NCBI RefSeq assembly: GCF_013177695.1
Contig: NZ_WOEY01000040.1
Span: forward strand, 1 to 33,938
From: Paraburkholderia solitsugae
Lineage (GTDB): Bacteria; Pseudomonadota; Gammaproteobacteria; Burkholderiales; Burkholderiaceae
Direction: 5' to 3'
DNA: 33,938 nt
This document shows, in pieces, positions 7,350 through 15,741 of this stretch. The position numbers and the translations under genes are program-made. Within the stretch, counting starts at the first letter, position 1. Every line of letters begins with the position of its first letter. The notes under the pieces are model-generated. The model had not been told where the DNA came from. It ran no database searches and was given only the letters and a program-made list of their open reading frames with translations.

Positions 7350-8666
7350 ATGAAACGATTACAGCCTAAGGCGACCACGCTAGTCCTGCTGATGTTGTGC
7401 CTGATGTACTTCATCACGTACGTCGACCGCGTCAACATCAGCACCGCCGCTGGGCAATTCAAGTCCGAGCTCGGACTCAGCAACACGCAACTCGGCTTCA
7501 TCTTCTCGGCTTTCGCGTATCCGTACGTGCTGTTCCAGTTCATCGGCGGCTGGGTCAGTGACCGCTTCGGGGCCAAGCGCACGTTGATTTTCTGTGCCCT
7601 TATCTGGGCGGTGGCGACCACGCTGACGGGTCTCGCAGGCGGCTTCGCGACACTTGTCGCGGCGCGACTGCTGCTGGGTTTGGGCGAAGGCGCCACCTTC
7701 CCCGCCTCCACGAGCGCGATGGCGTCGTGGGTGAGAAAGGACAAGCGCGGCATGGCCCAGGGCATCACGCACTCCTCGGCGCGGCTCGGCAACGCTGTGG
7801 CGCCGATGCTGGTGTTGGCGCTGATGACGGCGTTCAACTGGCGATTCTCGTTTTACCTGCTCGGCGCGCTGAGTTTCGGCTGGCTGGTGCTGTGGTACGT
7901 GACGTACACCGAGAAGCCGGCGGATCATCCGCGCATCACGCCTGAAGAGATCAGCAGCCTGCCGCCGCCGACGGTACGTCCGGTGGAAATACCGGGGACA
8001 TGGGCACGTCTTTATCGCCGCTTGCTGCCGGTCTCCGGCGTCTACTTCTGCTACAACTGGATCCTCTGGCTGATGCTGGACTGGATGCCGCTTTACTTCA
8101 TGCATAGCTTCCATCTGAACATCAAGAAGGCGGTCATTTTCACCTCAGGGGTGTTCGTCGCGGGGGTGTTCGGCGATCTGGCCGGCGGCCTGATCAGTGA
8201 TCGACTGCTTCGACGTACCGGCAATCTGAAGCTCGCGCGCAGCTACCTGGTCGCGTTCTGCATGACCATGACCGGGCTGTCACTGATCCCGGTGGTGCTG
8301 ATACACGATCCGATGTATTCGCTGATCTTCCTCGCGGCGGCGATGTTCTTCAACGAAATGAATATCGGACCTATGTGGGCGATTCCGATGGACATTGCTT
8401 ATGACCGCTCGGGCACAGCGAGCGGCATCATGAGCGGCACCGGCTTTACCGCCGCGATCGTCAGTCCGGTTGTGGCCGGTTATCTGATCGACCGCCTGGG
8501 GAACTGGAATGTCACCTTCCTGCTCTCCATCGGCGTGATGGCCTGCGGCGTACTGATGACGTTCATCATGAACCCGGATGCGCCATTCGTCGTCAAGCTG
8601 AAGCACGCAATGTCGTCGGAACATGCAGTCCGGGACACTGCGTTTCCGCTGGCCGACAAAAACTAA
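7350..8666 (+). CDS. MFS transporter, anion:cation symporter type
   Basis: The 438-residue inner-membrane protein has about twelve hydrophobic segments in two halves. The loop 2-3 signature is GGWVSDRFGAKR (residues ~66-77). YVDRVNISTA near the end of the first segment, RLLLGLGEGATFPA, and a central hydrophilic loop with PADHPRITPEE are typical of the ACS family, which carries tartrate, glucarate, galactonate, phthalate and similar organic anions. GTGGAGTGAGAC before ATG 7350 provides the ribosome site. As the last gene of the CoA-transferase operon it probably imports the acid that operon degrades. The substrate cannot be read from sequence. Confidence 0.85.
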   Translation: MKRLQPKATTLVLLMLCLMYFITYVDRVNISTAAGQFKSELGLSNTQLGFIFSAFAYPYVLFQFIGGWVSDRFGAKRTLIFCALIWAVATTLTGLAGGFATLVAARLLLGLGEGATFPASTSAMASWVRKDKRGMAQGITHSSARLGNAVAPMLVLALMTAFNWRFSFYLLGALSFGWLVLWYVTYTEKPADHPRITPEEISSLPPPTVRPVEIPGTWARLYRRLLPVSGVYFCYNWILWLMLDWMPLYFMHSFHLNIKKAVIFTSGVFVAGVFGDLAGGLISDRLLRRTGNLKLARSYLVAFCMTMTGLSLIPVVLIHDPMYSLIFLAAAMFFNEMNIGPMWAIPMDIAYDRSGTASGIMSGTGFTAAIVSPVVAGYLIDRLGNWNVTFLLSIGVMACGVLMTFIMNPDAPFVVKLKHAMSSEHAVRDTAFPLADKN

Positions 8667-8679
8667 AAACCTGCAACAA

Positions 8680-8697
8680 CCGTCCATGCCAGGACGG
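8680..8697 (+). other. Short stem-loop after the MFS gene
   Basis: CCGTCC and GGACGG pair around the loop ATGCCA, 14 bases after the MFS stop. No T-run follows. It is a possible weak end-of-operon structure. Confidence 0.35.
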
Positions 8698-8881
8698 CAA
8701 ACGCATACGGGTCTTCGCTTCTCAACTGCTCTCGGGAATGGGAAGCGAATGCGCGGATCCGCAATGGGGGTTTGCACCGAAGTCGCCGCCACTAATCCTT
8801 CATCAAGCGTTGTTACGGTAACCGGGTTGTACGTGCTAGTCCGTCTGAAAGAACTTCCACCTCCATACCCGGAAACGACAG

Positions 8882-10570
8882 ATGAAAACGACTCCCGTCC
8901 GCAAAGCAACACGCCGCCCGTCATGCCCCCGACCGGCTTCCACGGTAGCACTGGTGCTCTGCGCCGCCGCCCTCAACGCACATGCCGAGCAGCCCGATTT
9001 CCGCGGTGACAGCCGCTTTGAGCCAGGCTTACTCGTTGTAAGTCGAAGCGTGTATGACAACCAGTCGAGCAACGTACAGGTTGGCGCGGTCTTACCGCCG
9101 AATTGCGGGAGCACGAAGGGGACCTGTGGAGCGGCCACTGGCGCGCCGAACGATGGCACCTATCCGTACGTATGGAACAACGACGGCTATGACGGCAGCT
9201 TCGGCATCACTTCGCGGATCTTTCTCGATCAGATTACGCCGTCAGGCCAGTGGGTAAGCTCGCTCGAAGTGCCCAACAGTTTGCAGAAGACGTCGCGACA
9301 TGACCAGCTCGTGACCAGCTTCAGCTCCAAATCGGAGCTCGGCCTGCACCTTTCGCTCGACGGCCAGTATCTGACTTTCATGGGCTATGTGGCGCCGGTC
9401 AATGCGTTGGACGTCTCCAATTCGAACACGCCAGGCGCCGTCGACCTCACTAATCCGGTGGGGGAGAGCTACTATCGGGCAGTCGCTCGCGTCGACCGCG
9501 ATGGCCACTTGCGCGTCACCGAGACGAACGCGTATAGCGGAAACAACGGACGTTCGGCGATTCTGAACAACCGCAATGGCGAAGATTTTTTCTACACGTC
9601 CGGCAACGCGGGTAACGGTGCCAACCCCCAACCGGCTGGGGTGATCCTCGGTGCCGGCGCACAATTCATCGACCCGGCGAAACAGCATGAAGCACAGCAG
9701 GACCCCGGAACGCCGACGCCGCTCGCCAGCTTTTCGGTCTCTGAACTTGGCGGGTCAGCGGACAAGATCGGCAAGGACGATAACTTCCGGGGCATGACAA
9801 TCTTCAACAACGTCCTCTACTTTACGAAGGGCAGTGGCAGCAATGGCGTGAACACGGTGTACTTCGTGGATACCACTGGCAATGCCTGCCCGTCAGGCGT
9901 GGGCGTGCCTGCCGCCAATGCGGCGCTGCCCAGCAAGCCGCTTTCTTACGACCCGGCCACAGTCCAAACCAACGGACTACCCAGCAATATGTGCGTGCTG
10001 GCCGGCTTTCCGTCGACGCCCAACAAGACCGCGACTGCGCTCTCCTATCCGTTTGGCCTCTGGTTCGCCAATGCTACGACGCTTTATGTGGCGGACGAGG
10101 GCGATGGCTACACGGGTGGCGCCGATCTTTACACGCACGCAGCCGCGCAGACTGGCGCGGGTCTGCAAAAGTGGGTGTACAACGCCGGTGCGAAGAAGTG
10201 GACGCTCGCCTACACCTTGCAGGCTGGTCTGAACCTGGGCCAGCAATACACGGTGCCCGGGTACCCGACCGGCTCCAATACGGCAACTGGACTGCCATGG
10301 GCACCGGCGACCGATGGGCTGCGCAACCTGACCGGCCGCGTCGAACATGACGGCACAGTCACGCTCTGGGCCATGACCTCGACCGTCAGCGGCAACGGTG
10401 ATGTTGGCGCGGATCCGAACCAGCTGGTTGCCATTCGCGACCTGCGCGCGAATACGAGTGCGACCGGTGCCGCCCGCGAGAAATTCGTCACGTTGCGAAG
10501 CGCGGGATTTGGTGAGGTCTTGCGTGGCGTCTCGTTCACGCCGGGTACTGAACAGGACCACCGTTTCTGA
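8882..10570 (+). CDS. Secreted protein of unknown function
   Basis: The 562-residue product starts with a signal peptide: a long basic n-region (K/R at positions 2, 7, 8, 11, 12 and 17), a hydrophobic core (~20-31) and a predicted cleavage after A-H-A at residue 35. The mature part is rich in Gly, Asn, Thr and Ser with repeated short beta-like segments such as LYFTKGSGSNGV, TTLYVADEGDGY and GTVTLWAMTS, suggestive of a beta-propeller. It holds a few cysteines (for example in PPNCGSTKGTCG) that could form disulfides. I do not recognise an enzyme motif. GGAAACGACAG precedes ATG 8882. It stands alone, 215 bp after the MFS gene, so a link to that operon is uncertain. Homologues that I recall are annotated only as hypothetical. 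Confidence 0.75.
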   Translation: MKTTPVRKATRRPSCPRPASTVALVLCAAALNAHAEQPDFRGDSRFEPGLLVVSRSVYDNQSSNVQVGAVLPPNCGSTKGTCGAATGAPNDGTYPYVWNNDGYDGSFGITSRIFLDQITPSGQWVSSLEVPNSLQKTSRHDQLVTSFSSKSELGLHLSLDGQYLTFMGYVAPVNALDVSNSNTPGAVDLTNPVGESYYRAVARVDRDGHLRVTETNAYSGNNGRSAILNNRNGEDFFYTSGNAGNGANPQPAGVILGAGAQFIDPAKQHEAQQDPGTPTPLASFSVSELGGSADKIGKDDNFRGMTIFNNVLYFTKGSGSNGVNTVYFVDTTGNACPSGVGVPAANAALPSKPLSYDPATVQTNGLPSNMCVLAGFPSTPNKTATALSYPFGLWFANATTLYVADEGDGYTGGADLYTHAAAQTGAGLQKWVYNAGAKKWTLAYTLQAGLNLGQQYTVPGYPTGSNTATGLPWAPATDGLRNLTGRVEHDGTVTLWAMTSTVSGNGDVGADPNQLVAIRDLRANTSATGAAREKFVTLRSAGFGEVLRGVSFTPGTEQDHRF

Positions 10571-10594
10571 CGCGCTGACAACAAGGTGAAAACG

Positions 10595-10639
10595 GGGTGA
10601 AGCCACGCCACAGCGCATTCAACAGTGCGTGGCTCACCC
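10595..10639. terminator. Strong bidirectional terminator between convergent genes
   Basis: GGGTGAAGCCACGC at 10595-10608 pairs with GCGTGGCTCACCC at 10627-10639, giving a 13-bp stem with one bulged A. On the minus strand the stem is followed by CCGTTTTCACC, so it fits best as terminator of the aldo/keto reductase gene. It lies between that gene and the secreted-protein gene. Confidence 0.7.
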
Positions 10640-10663
10640 GGTTTGCACGACCCCGTCAAGGCA

Positions 10664-11686
10664 TCAGGCAGCGTGGCCTTGACTTCCGTGTTCGCTGTCG
10701 AGATGCGCCATCTGCGCCGCTGCGTAACGTTCACCTGCGGCGGCCCCATGCGGCACTGCTTGCGCGATCGCGGCCAGATCCTCCGCGCTGAGCGTCACAT
10801 CAACCGCACCGAGAGCTTCGGCAAGACGATCGCGCCGGCGCGCGCCAACGAGCGGCACGATATCGCTGCCTTGGGCCGCAACCCAGGCAATCGCGATCTG
10901 CGCAACCGAGACGCCTTTTGCATCGGCCACCTTGCGCAACGCATCCACGAGCGCGAGATTGTGATCGACGTTGTCCCCCTGAAAGCGCGGACTCATGGCG
11001 CGAAAATCGCCTTTCCCCGCTGACTCCTTGCTCCAGTGGCCGCTGATCAAACCGCGGGATAGCACGCCGTACGCGGTCACGCCAATCCCGAGCTCGCGGC
11101 ACGTCGGCAATATCTCGTCTTCAAGGCCGCGCGAAATCAGCGAGTACTCGATCTGCAAATCACTCACCGGATGCACCGCCGCCGCACGACGGAGGGTCGT
11201 CGCGCCCACTTCGGACAAGCCGACGGACCGCACATAGCCGGCTTTGATCATGTCGGCAATCGCCCCGACCGTGTCTTCGATCGGCACAGTGGAATCGAGC
11301 CGCGCAGGACGGTAGATGTCGATATGATCGACGCCCAGGCGCTGCAGCGAATACGCGAGGAAATTTTTGACCGCCGCGGGACGTGCATCGTTGAGCGACC
11401 AGCCGCCTGCGGGGTCGCGCATGGCCCCGAATTTCACGCTGATGATCGCCGCGTCGCGGCGTGACGGCGGCGCGCTTCTCAGGGCCTCGCCGATCAGGAT
11501 TTCGTTGTGGCCGGAGCCGTAGAAATCGCCGGTATCGAGCAACGTAATGCCGGCTTCGAGCGCGGCGTGGATCGTGGCAATGCTTTCGGCGCGGTCGGAC
11601 GGACCGTACATGCCTGACATCCCCATGCAGCCAAGACCGATGGCGGAGCTTAGCGGACCCGTCTTACCCAGTTGAAGTTGCTTCAT
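10664..11686 (-). CDS. Aldo/keto reductase with an altered catalytic tetrad
   Basis: The 340-residue protein is a cytoplasmic NADPH-dependent aldo/keto reductase of the AKR11/13-like type. The barrel core is visible from [19 protein letters not shown] onward. D51, Y56 (LLDTGDFYG) and K85 (ISVKFGA) of the tetrad are present. The His normally found in YxHRxD is missing: the segment reads IYRPARLD (124-131), one residue longer. Such a change is usual in a recognised subset of the family, but it should weaken classical carbonyl reduction. Two adjacent ATGs occur. The second (11686) lies five bases after GAGGA and is preferred. The frame stays open to 12076, but that part is antisense to the LysR gene. 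It is divergent from that LysR regulator, its likely controller. Confidence 0.85.
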   Translation of the reverse strand: MKQLQLGKTGPLSSAIGLGCMGMSGMYGPSDRAESIATIHAALEAGITLLDTGDFYGSGHNEILIGEALRSAPPSRRDAAIISVKFGAMRDPAGGWSLNDARPAAVKNFLAYSLQRLGVDHIDIYRPARLDSTVPIEDTVGAIADMIKAGYVRSVGLSEVGATTLRRAAAVHPVSDLQIEYSLISRGLEDEILPTCRELGIGVTAYGVLSRGLISGHWSKESAGKGDFRAMSPRFQGDNVDHNLALVDALRKVADAKGVSVAQIAIAWVAAQGSDIVPLVGARRRDRLAEALGAVDVTLSAEDLAAIAQAVPHGAAAGERYAAAQMAHLDSEHGSQGHAA

Positions 11687-11703
11687 CATGTTCCTCGGTA
11701 GGT

Positions 11704-11721
11704 GCGCCGCAAGAAAGGCGC
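11704..11721. promoter_or_regulatory. Candidate LysR operator dyad
   Basis: GCGCCGCAAGAAAGGCGC is a 5-8-5 dyad in the 112-bp shared promoter region between the divergent aldo/keto reductase and LysR genes. Its size fits a LysR box. No binding evidence is available. Confidence 0.3.
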
Positions 11722-11798
11722 TTGACCTGAAGTATCGGCCGATTTCCAGCGTGCGATAATCCCTCTCAATCTGGATGACCCGTGCGGGAAAGCGAACA

Positions 11799-12710
11799 AT
11801 GCAGGAACCCGACCTTTCCGATTTGAAAGCATTTGTCGCTGTCACGCGGGCACGCGGATTCCGCCATGCTGCGCTAACCGGCGGCGTGTCGGCTTCATCG
11901 CTGAGTGAAGCGGTTCGACGACTCGAACAGCAGCTCGGCGTCAGACTGCTCAACCGCACAACGCGCAGCGTCACGCCAACGGAAGCGGGGCAGCGTCTTT
12001 TCGAGCGGCTCGCGCCGGCATTCGGGGAAATCACCATCGCGCTGGATGCGGTGAACCTCTTTCGTGAGAGCCCCACTGGGACGCTCAGATTGAACGTTCC
12101 GTCGATCGCGGCAAGAGAAATCCTGCCCGCTCTCCTCTCCCGCTTCCTTGCCGCTCACCCGGGTATCACCGTGGACGTCGGGACCAACGACACGTTCATC
12201 GATATCCTCGCGGCGGGCTTCGATGCCGGCATCCGCTACGACGAACGCCTCGAGCGCGACATGATCGCGGTGCCAATCGGCCCGCGCGTTCAACATTTCG
12301 TCGCCGCGGCCTCGCCGTCCTACCTCGCGGCCCGTGGCGTACCGCAACATCCGGGCGAACTGCTGAACCACGCGTGTATCGGACAACGCTTCGACAGCGG
12401 CGTGCTCGCGACGTGGGAATTCGAACGGGGCGACGAGATCGTGCGAGTCGAGCCAAACGGACCGATGATCGCCTCCGTGATCGAACTGCAAAGAGGCGCG
12501 GCCATTGAAGGACTGGGGATTGTCTATACGTTCGATGAGTTTCTGCGGCCGGCAATCGAGCGAGGCGCGCTCGTACCGGTGCTGGAGGGGTGGTGGCAAT
12601 CCTTCACTGGACCGTTTCTGTACTACCCGAGCCGAACCCATATGCCGGCTCCGCTCCGGACGTTCGTTGACTTTATTCTTGCCGCTGACGATTCAGGTAG
12701 TCATTCGTAG
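11799..12710 (+). CDS. LysR-type transcriptional regulator (divergent to aldo/keto reductase)
   Basis: From ATG 11799 the product is about 303 residues. ATG or alternative codons upstream to 11775 add only an unconserved leader. The HTH (~5-62) includes [20 protein letters not shown] and [16 protein letters not shown], the signature of the large DmlR/AaeR-like clade. The co-inducer domain has [19 protein letters not shown] and the [22 protein letters not shown] block. The gene is divergent from an aldo/keto reductase, the usual target of this clade. The same gene pair occurs again at the right end of the window. The inducer is unknown. Confidence 0.88.
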   Translation: MQEPDLSDLKAFVAVTRARGFRHAALTGGVSASSLSEAVRRLEQQLGVRLLNRTTRSVTPTEAGQRLFERLAPAFGEITIALDAVNLFRESPTGTLRLNVPSIAAREILPALLSRFLAAHPGITVDVGTNDTFIDILAAGFDAGIRYDERLERDMIAVPIGPRVQHFVAAASPSYLAARGVPQHPGELLNHACIGQRFDSGVLATWEFERGDEIVRVEPNGPMIASVIELQRGAAIEGLGIVYTFDEFLRPAIERGALVPVLEGWWQSFTGPFLYYPSRTHMPAPLRTFVDFILAADDSGSHS

Positions 12711-12748
12711 GCAGGGACGCGAAGGTGAACCGGTACGGGTTTCGGCGC

Positions 12749-12768
12749 GGACCGGCATCAAGCGGTCC
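12749..12768. other. Stem-loop between convergent genes
   Basis: GGACCG and CGGTCC pair perfectly around an 8-base loop, between the LysR stop and the DUF2322 stop. No T-run follows on either strand. It is a possible shared terminator. Confidence 0.3.
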
Positions 12769-12796
12769 ACGCCGCCCAGCGCAACGACGGCGCGCT

Positions 12797-13129
12797 TCAG
12801 CCCGCCGCGATGACGTCGATGCGCAACGCTTCCCCACCGGCCACAATCGCGAGCAAATGGTCGACGTTCGGGTGCGCACCCGGACGGTTGCGCGCGTCGG
12901 CCGTATGCTCGGCGAACACCGCGAGGCCGTGTTCGGCCGCCTTGACGTCCAGCGTGCCGAAGGTCTGCTGCAGATAGTGGTACACCGCCAGCGAGCCCTG
13001 CTTGCCCAGCTTGTTCTCGATGCTGGCCACCACGGCGCCCTTGCCGTCGACCAGGTCGATACGTTCGATACCGTCAATGGCGGGCAGTTGGGCGAGGTTG
13101 TCCTTGAACACGTTGCTCGGTTGAATCAC
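12797..13129 (-). CDS. DUF2322 family protein
   Basis: A small cytoplasmic protein of about 110 residues that I recognise as DUF2322, found in beta- and gammaproteobacteria and of unknown function. The conserved run starts IQPSNVFKDNLAQLPAI and continues through GSLAVYHYLQQTFGTLD to PGAHPNVDHLL. The start is best placed at GTG 13129, because AAAAGGAG (13145-13138) lies eight bases upstream. A GTG at 13138 overlaps that site, and an ATG at 13195 would add residues unlike the family. It converges with the LysR gene to its left. Its right neighbour is a decayed fragment. Confidence 0.8.
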   Translation of the reverse strand: MIQPSNVFKDNLAQLPAIDGIERIDLVDGKGAVVASIENKLGKQGSLAVYHYLQQTFGTLDVKAAEHGLAVFAEHTADARNRPGAHPNVDHLLAIVAGGEALRIDVIAAG

Positions 13130-13221
13130 TGAAAACACTCCTTTTATTCGGAAAATTGCGGCGAGCCGTATCTTATCCGATAGGGTATTTTGCATCGCGC
13201 CGAACGCTGTGTGAGAATCAA

Positions 13222-13500
13222 TCGGTCGCGCACACGCCGTTCGCGCCACCGGTCGGCCAACTCGATGCGGCCCTGCTCGACGCGTTGATCGCCGAGATCG
13301 ACGACCCCGCGTTACGCCGCAAGGTGATTCGCCTGTGCATCGCCGTCACGATCGCGGACGACTATCTGGCGGAAGGCGAAATTGCCTTGCTCGCTGCCGT
13401 GTTCAACGCGTGGGGACCGAAGCCGGACCAGAGCGCAAGCCGGACCATCCCGCTGCCGGGCGCACCGCTTACTCACGCACGAACGGCAGCGACCACCTGA
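13222..13500 (+). pseudogene. TerB-like helical domain fragment without a start
   Basis: The frame from about 13222 encodes some 90 residues with clear amphipathic helices. The stretch VIRLCIAVTIADDYLAEGE followed by IALLAAVF resembles the acidic helix pair of TerB-like domains. No ATG or GTG opens the frame in a plausible place, and only a TTG at 13156 exists, whose first codons look non-coding. The likely explanation is a C-terminal remnant of a longer protein. The last 28 bases overlap the end of the convergent nhaR-like gene. The TerB resemblance is by eye and weak. Confidence 0.35.
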
Positions 13501-14354
13501 GACGCGAGCGCATGATGTTGCCCGCGCCGCGAGCGGATCGCGTGAATCTCTTCAACCACGCCTTCCGCCCGGCCGAGCCAGCGCAGTCCTCGCAGCAGCG
13601 CCACGTCCTCCGCGCCCAGTTCCGCGAGCGGAAACACGCCGAGACCGTGCGCGGCGAACACCGCCATCAGCGCGCTGTCTTCGAATTCCCCGACGATCCG
13701 CGGCCGGAGTCCCAGGGCTTCGAACCACCGGTCGAGGCGCGCGCGCAACGCGCCGTGCCCGGTGGGCAGGAGGACGGGCAGATCGGCCAGGCACTGCGGA
13801 AAGCCCGCACGGGCGGACTTGCTAATGATCTCCGCGGGGCCATACCAGTCGACGGGCGAACCGATGAGGCGCTGGCTCACGACACGCAGGTCCGCGTTGT
13901 GCGGCGCCGGCTGGCACGCCAGGACGAGATCGAGCCGATGGAGCGCGAGTTCGGACAACAACTGCGCATGCTCACCCTCATGACATAGGAGCCTGAGCGA
14001 CGGCGTATCGAGGACCGGCGCCAGCAGCGCATGCGCGGCGAGCTTTGAGATGCCGTCGGAGAGACCCACGGCAAGCCGCGCAACACGTTCGCTGCCCGCC
14101 TCGCGCATCTCGTCGAGCAGCGCCTCGCCGATCTGAAAAATCTGTTCCGCGCGATTGAATGCCGTCTCGCCGGCTTCAGTCATCGTGACGCCGCGCCCTG
14201 CCGGCTTCAGCAACTGACGCCCGATCGATTTTTCCAGCTCGCGCACCTGCGCGCTGATCGTCTGAACGGCCATGTCGAGGCGCTCAGCCGCGCGCGCGAA
14301 GCCGCCCTCCTTCACGACGATCCAGAAATAGTAGAGATGGCGGTAGTTGAGCAT
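13473..14354 (-). CDS. nhaR: NhaR-like LysR regulator
   Basis: The 293-residue protein begins MLNYRHLYYFWIVVKEGGFA, the diagnostic start of NhaR-type LysR regulators. The HTH covers ~4-62 with AVQTISAQVRELEKSIGRQL, and the co-inducer domain follows. In Escherichia coli NhaR activates the Na+/H+ antiporter gene in response to sodium. In Burkholderiales the same subfamily occurs without nhaA, so the signal here need not be sodium. It is divergent from the terC-family gene with 120 bp between, which suggests that it regulates that gene. The name is a family label, not proof of function. Confidence 0.8.
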   Translation of the reverse strand: MLNYRHLYYFWIVVKEGGFARAAERLDMAVQTISAQVRELEKSIGRQLLKPAGRGVTMTEAGETAFNRAEQIFQIGEALLDEMREAGSERVARLAVGLSDGISKLAAHALLAPVLDTPSLRLLCHEGEHAQLLSELALHRLDLVLACQPAPHNADLRVVSQRLIGSPVDWYGPAEIISKSARAGFPQCLADLPVLLPTGHGALRARLDRWFEALGLRPRIVGEFEDSALMAVFAAHGLGVFPLAELGAEDVALLRGLRWLGRAEGVVEEIHAIRSRRGQHHALASQVVAAVRA

Positions 14355-14474
14355 CTGGCGATACTTCGAAAAAAACGATATGTCGCTCAGACTATCACTG
14401 ATTTATCCGAACCATGAAGACGGCGATGATAGCGGCAGACCAACGTTACCCATCTTCATTCGCTTACGGAACCC

Positions 14475-15239
14475 ATGGACGCTCTACTCGTACTCGTTGC
14501 CGACCCCGCCGCATGGGCTGCGCTGCTCACGCTGGTCGTGATGGAAATCGTTCTCGGCATCGACAACCTGATCTTCATCTCGATCGTCAGCAACAAGCTG
14601 CCGCAAGCCCAGCGCGCTCGCGTGCAGCGCATCGGCATCATGCTCGCGCTCGTGCTGCGGCTAGCCCTGCTCGGCACCGTCGCGTGGATCGCGCAATTGA
14701 CCGCGCCCGCTGTGACGCTCCTTGGCCACGCGTTTTCATGGCGTGACCTGATCCTGCTCGGTGGCGGCCTGTTCCTCGTCTGGAAGGCGACCAGTGAAAT
14801 TCACCACCACGTGGTCCATTCGGAAGAAGTGCGCGACAAGGCGAACACGACCGTGCAGTTGACCGCAATGGCGGCGATTGGACAAATCCTGGTGCTCGAT
14901 ATCGTGTTCTCGGTCGACAGCATCATCACCGCGGTCGGGATGACCGAGCACATGCCGATCATGTTCGTTGCAGTGATTGCTGCGGTCACGGTGATGCTGT
15001 TTGCCGCTCACCCGCTGTCGCGCTTCATTGATCGCAACCCGACCATCGTCATGCTGGCGCTCGGCTTCCTGCTCGTGATCGGCATGACGCTCATCGCAGA
15101 AGGCTTCGGATCGCACGTGCCGAAGGGTTACATCTACACGGCCATGGCGTTCTCCGCGTTTGTCGAGGCACTGAACATGCTCGTGCGCCGGGCGAAATCG
15201 AAGCAGATGGTTGGCGCGAGCCAAAAAGCGCCGGTGTGA
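14475..15239 (+). CDS. TerC family integral membrane protein
   Basis: The 254-residue inner-membrane protein has seven to eight hydrophobic segments. TerC-family marks are [15 protein letters not shown] (~23-37), with its buried Asp, and [19 protein letters not shown] in the second half, the two repeats carrying conserved acidic residues. The C-terminus contains the usual [16 protein letters not shown] and ends in a basic cytoplasmic tail. Members are linked to metal-ion export (notably manganese) and to tellurite resistance clusters, but the substrate here is unknown. No Mn riboswitch is apparent in the 120-bp leader shared with the nhaR-like gene. A stem-loop follows the stop directly. Confidence 0.85.
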   Translation: MDALLVLVADPAAWAALLTLVVMEIVLGIDNLIFISIVSNKLPQAQRARVQRIGIMLALVLRLALLGTVAWIAQLTAPAVTLLGHAFSWRDLILLGGGLFLVWKATSEIHHHVVHSEEVRDKANTTVQLTAMAAIGQILVLDIVFSVDSIITAVGMTEHMPIMFVAVIAAVTVMLFAAHPLSRFIDRNPTIVMLALGFLLVIGMTLIAEGFGSHVPKGYIYTAMAFSAFVEALNMLVRRAKSKQMVGASQKAPV

Positions 15240-15242
15240 CGG

Positions 15243-15260
15243 CCGCGCATAAAAGCGCGG
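15243..15260 (+). other. Stem-loop right after the terC-family gene
   Basis: CCGCGC and GCGCGG pair around ATAAAA, starting four bases after the stop. There is no T-run. It may end or attenuate the transcript before the small downstream gene. Confidence 0.45.
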
Positions 15261-15306
15261 TTCGACAGGCTTGCACGAAGTCACACCGGCGAACGCTAGC
15301 GCACGC

Positions 15307-15447
15307 ATGAGCCGGAACGACCACCCGGATAGGGACCGGCATCGCGATCATGCTTATGACAACAACCGCACGCATGACAATCACCGAACCGATTATCGGG
15401 GACACAAGAAAAAGCGCTCGCTGTTCGACATGTTCGATTTCGACTGA
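15307..15447 (+). CDS. Small highly charged protein (46 residues), unknown function
   Basis: ATG 15307 opens a 46-codon frame. The N-terminal 30 residues are almost only Arg, Asp, His, Asn and Tyr, with repeated DRDRHRDH- and NHRTDYRGH-like units. A KKKR cluster then precedes the C-terminus SLFDMFDFD. I recall similar short proteins ending KKKSFLxELFDFD in Burkholderia genomes, which supports a real gene. No good Shine-Dalgarno is seen before 15307. A TTG at 15271 is in frame and could be the start. A strong terminator follows at 15490. It lies downstream of the terC-family gene in the same direction. The composition suggests metal or nucleic-acid binding, but that is a guess. Confidence 0.55.
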   Translation: MSRNDHPDRDRHRDHAYDNNRTHDNHRTDYRGHKKKRSLFDMFDFD

Positions 15448-15489
15448 ACGTTTACGCGAGTACAGGAATCAGGCGGTTAGCATCAATTC

Positions 15490-15526
15490 AAGGGCGCGCG
15501 CTGCTGTCAGCCGCGCCCTTTCGCTC
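15490..15526 (+). terminator. Rho-independent terminator after the small gene
   Basis: AAGGGCGCG at 15490-15498 pairs with CGCGCCCTT at 15512-15520, and the loop itself closes with GCTG/CAGC. The T-rich TTTCGCTCTTTC follows. This is the best intrinsic terminator in the window and fits the 3' end of the small gene at 15307-15447. From here to 15741 only an AT-richer promoter-like region is seen. Confidence 0.8.
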
Positions 15527-15741
15527 TTTCCCGCTGACAAGGCCTCAGCATCGCCGAACCCTTCATATAAATAACAAAGCGTCGCGTGTCATCGACAAAG
15601 CAATCTGGCGCGTTAACGCACCGATACAGCAGCAGTCATACAGCATTAACGGTTTGAGCGCGGCCTACGTGCGCTGAATCTCCTTGCGCACGCCGCCTTG
15701 ATGCTTCCCCAAATTGTTTTCCCTGCCCGTCTATCGTTCAG

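Noticed and set aside
10664..12076. N-terminal extension of the aldo/keto reductase to 12076
   Set aside because: The extra 130 codons overlap the divergent LysR gene antisense. Family homology and a ribosome site set the start at 11686.
14355..14474. Possible manganese riboswitch before the TerC-family gene
   Set aside because: The leader is only 120 bp shared with a divergent regulator and shows none of the paired elements I would expect.
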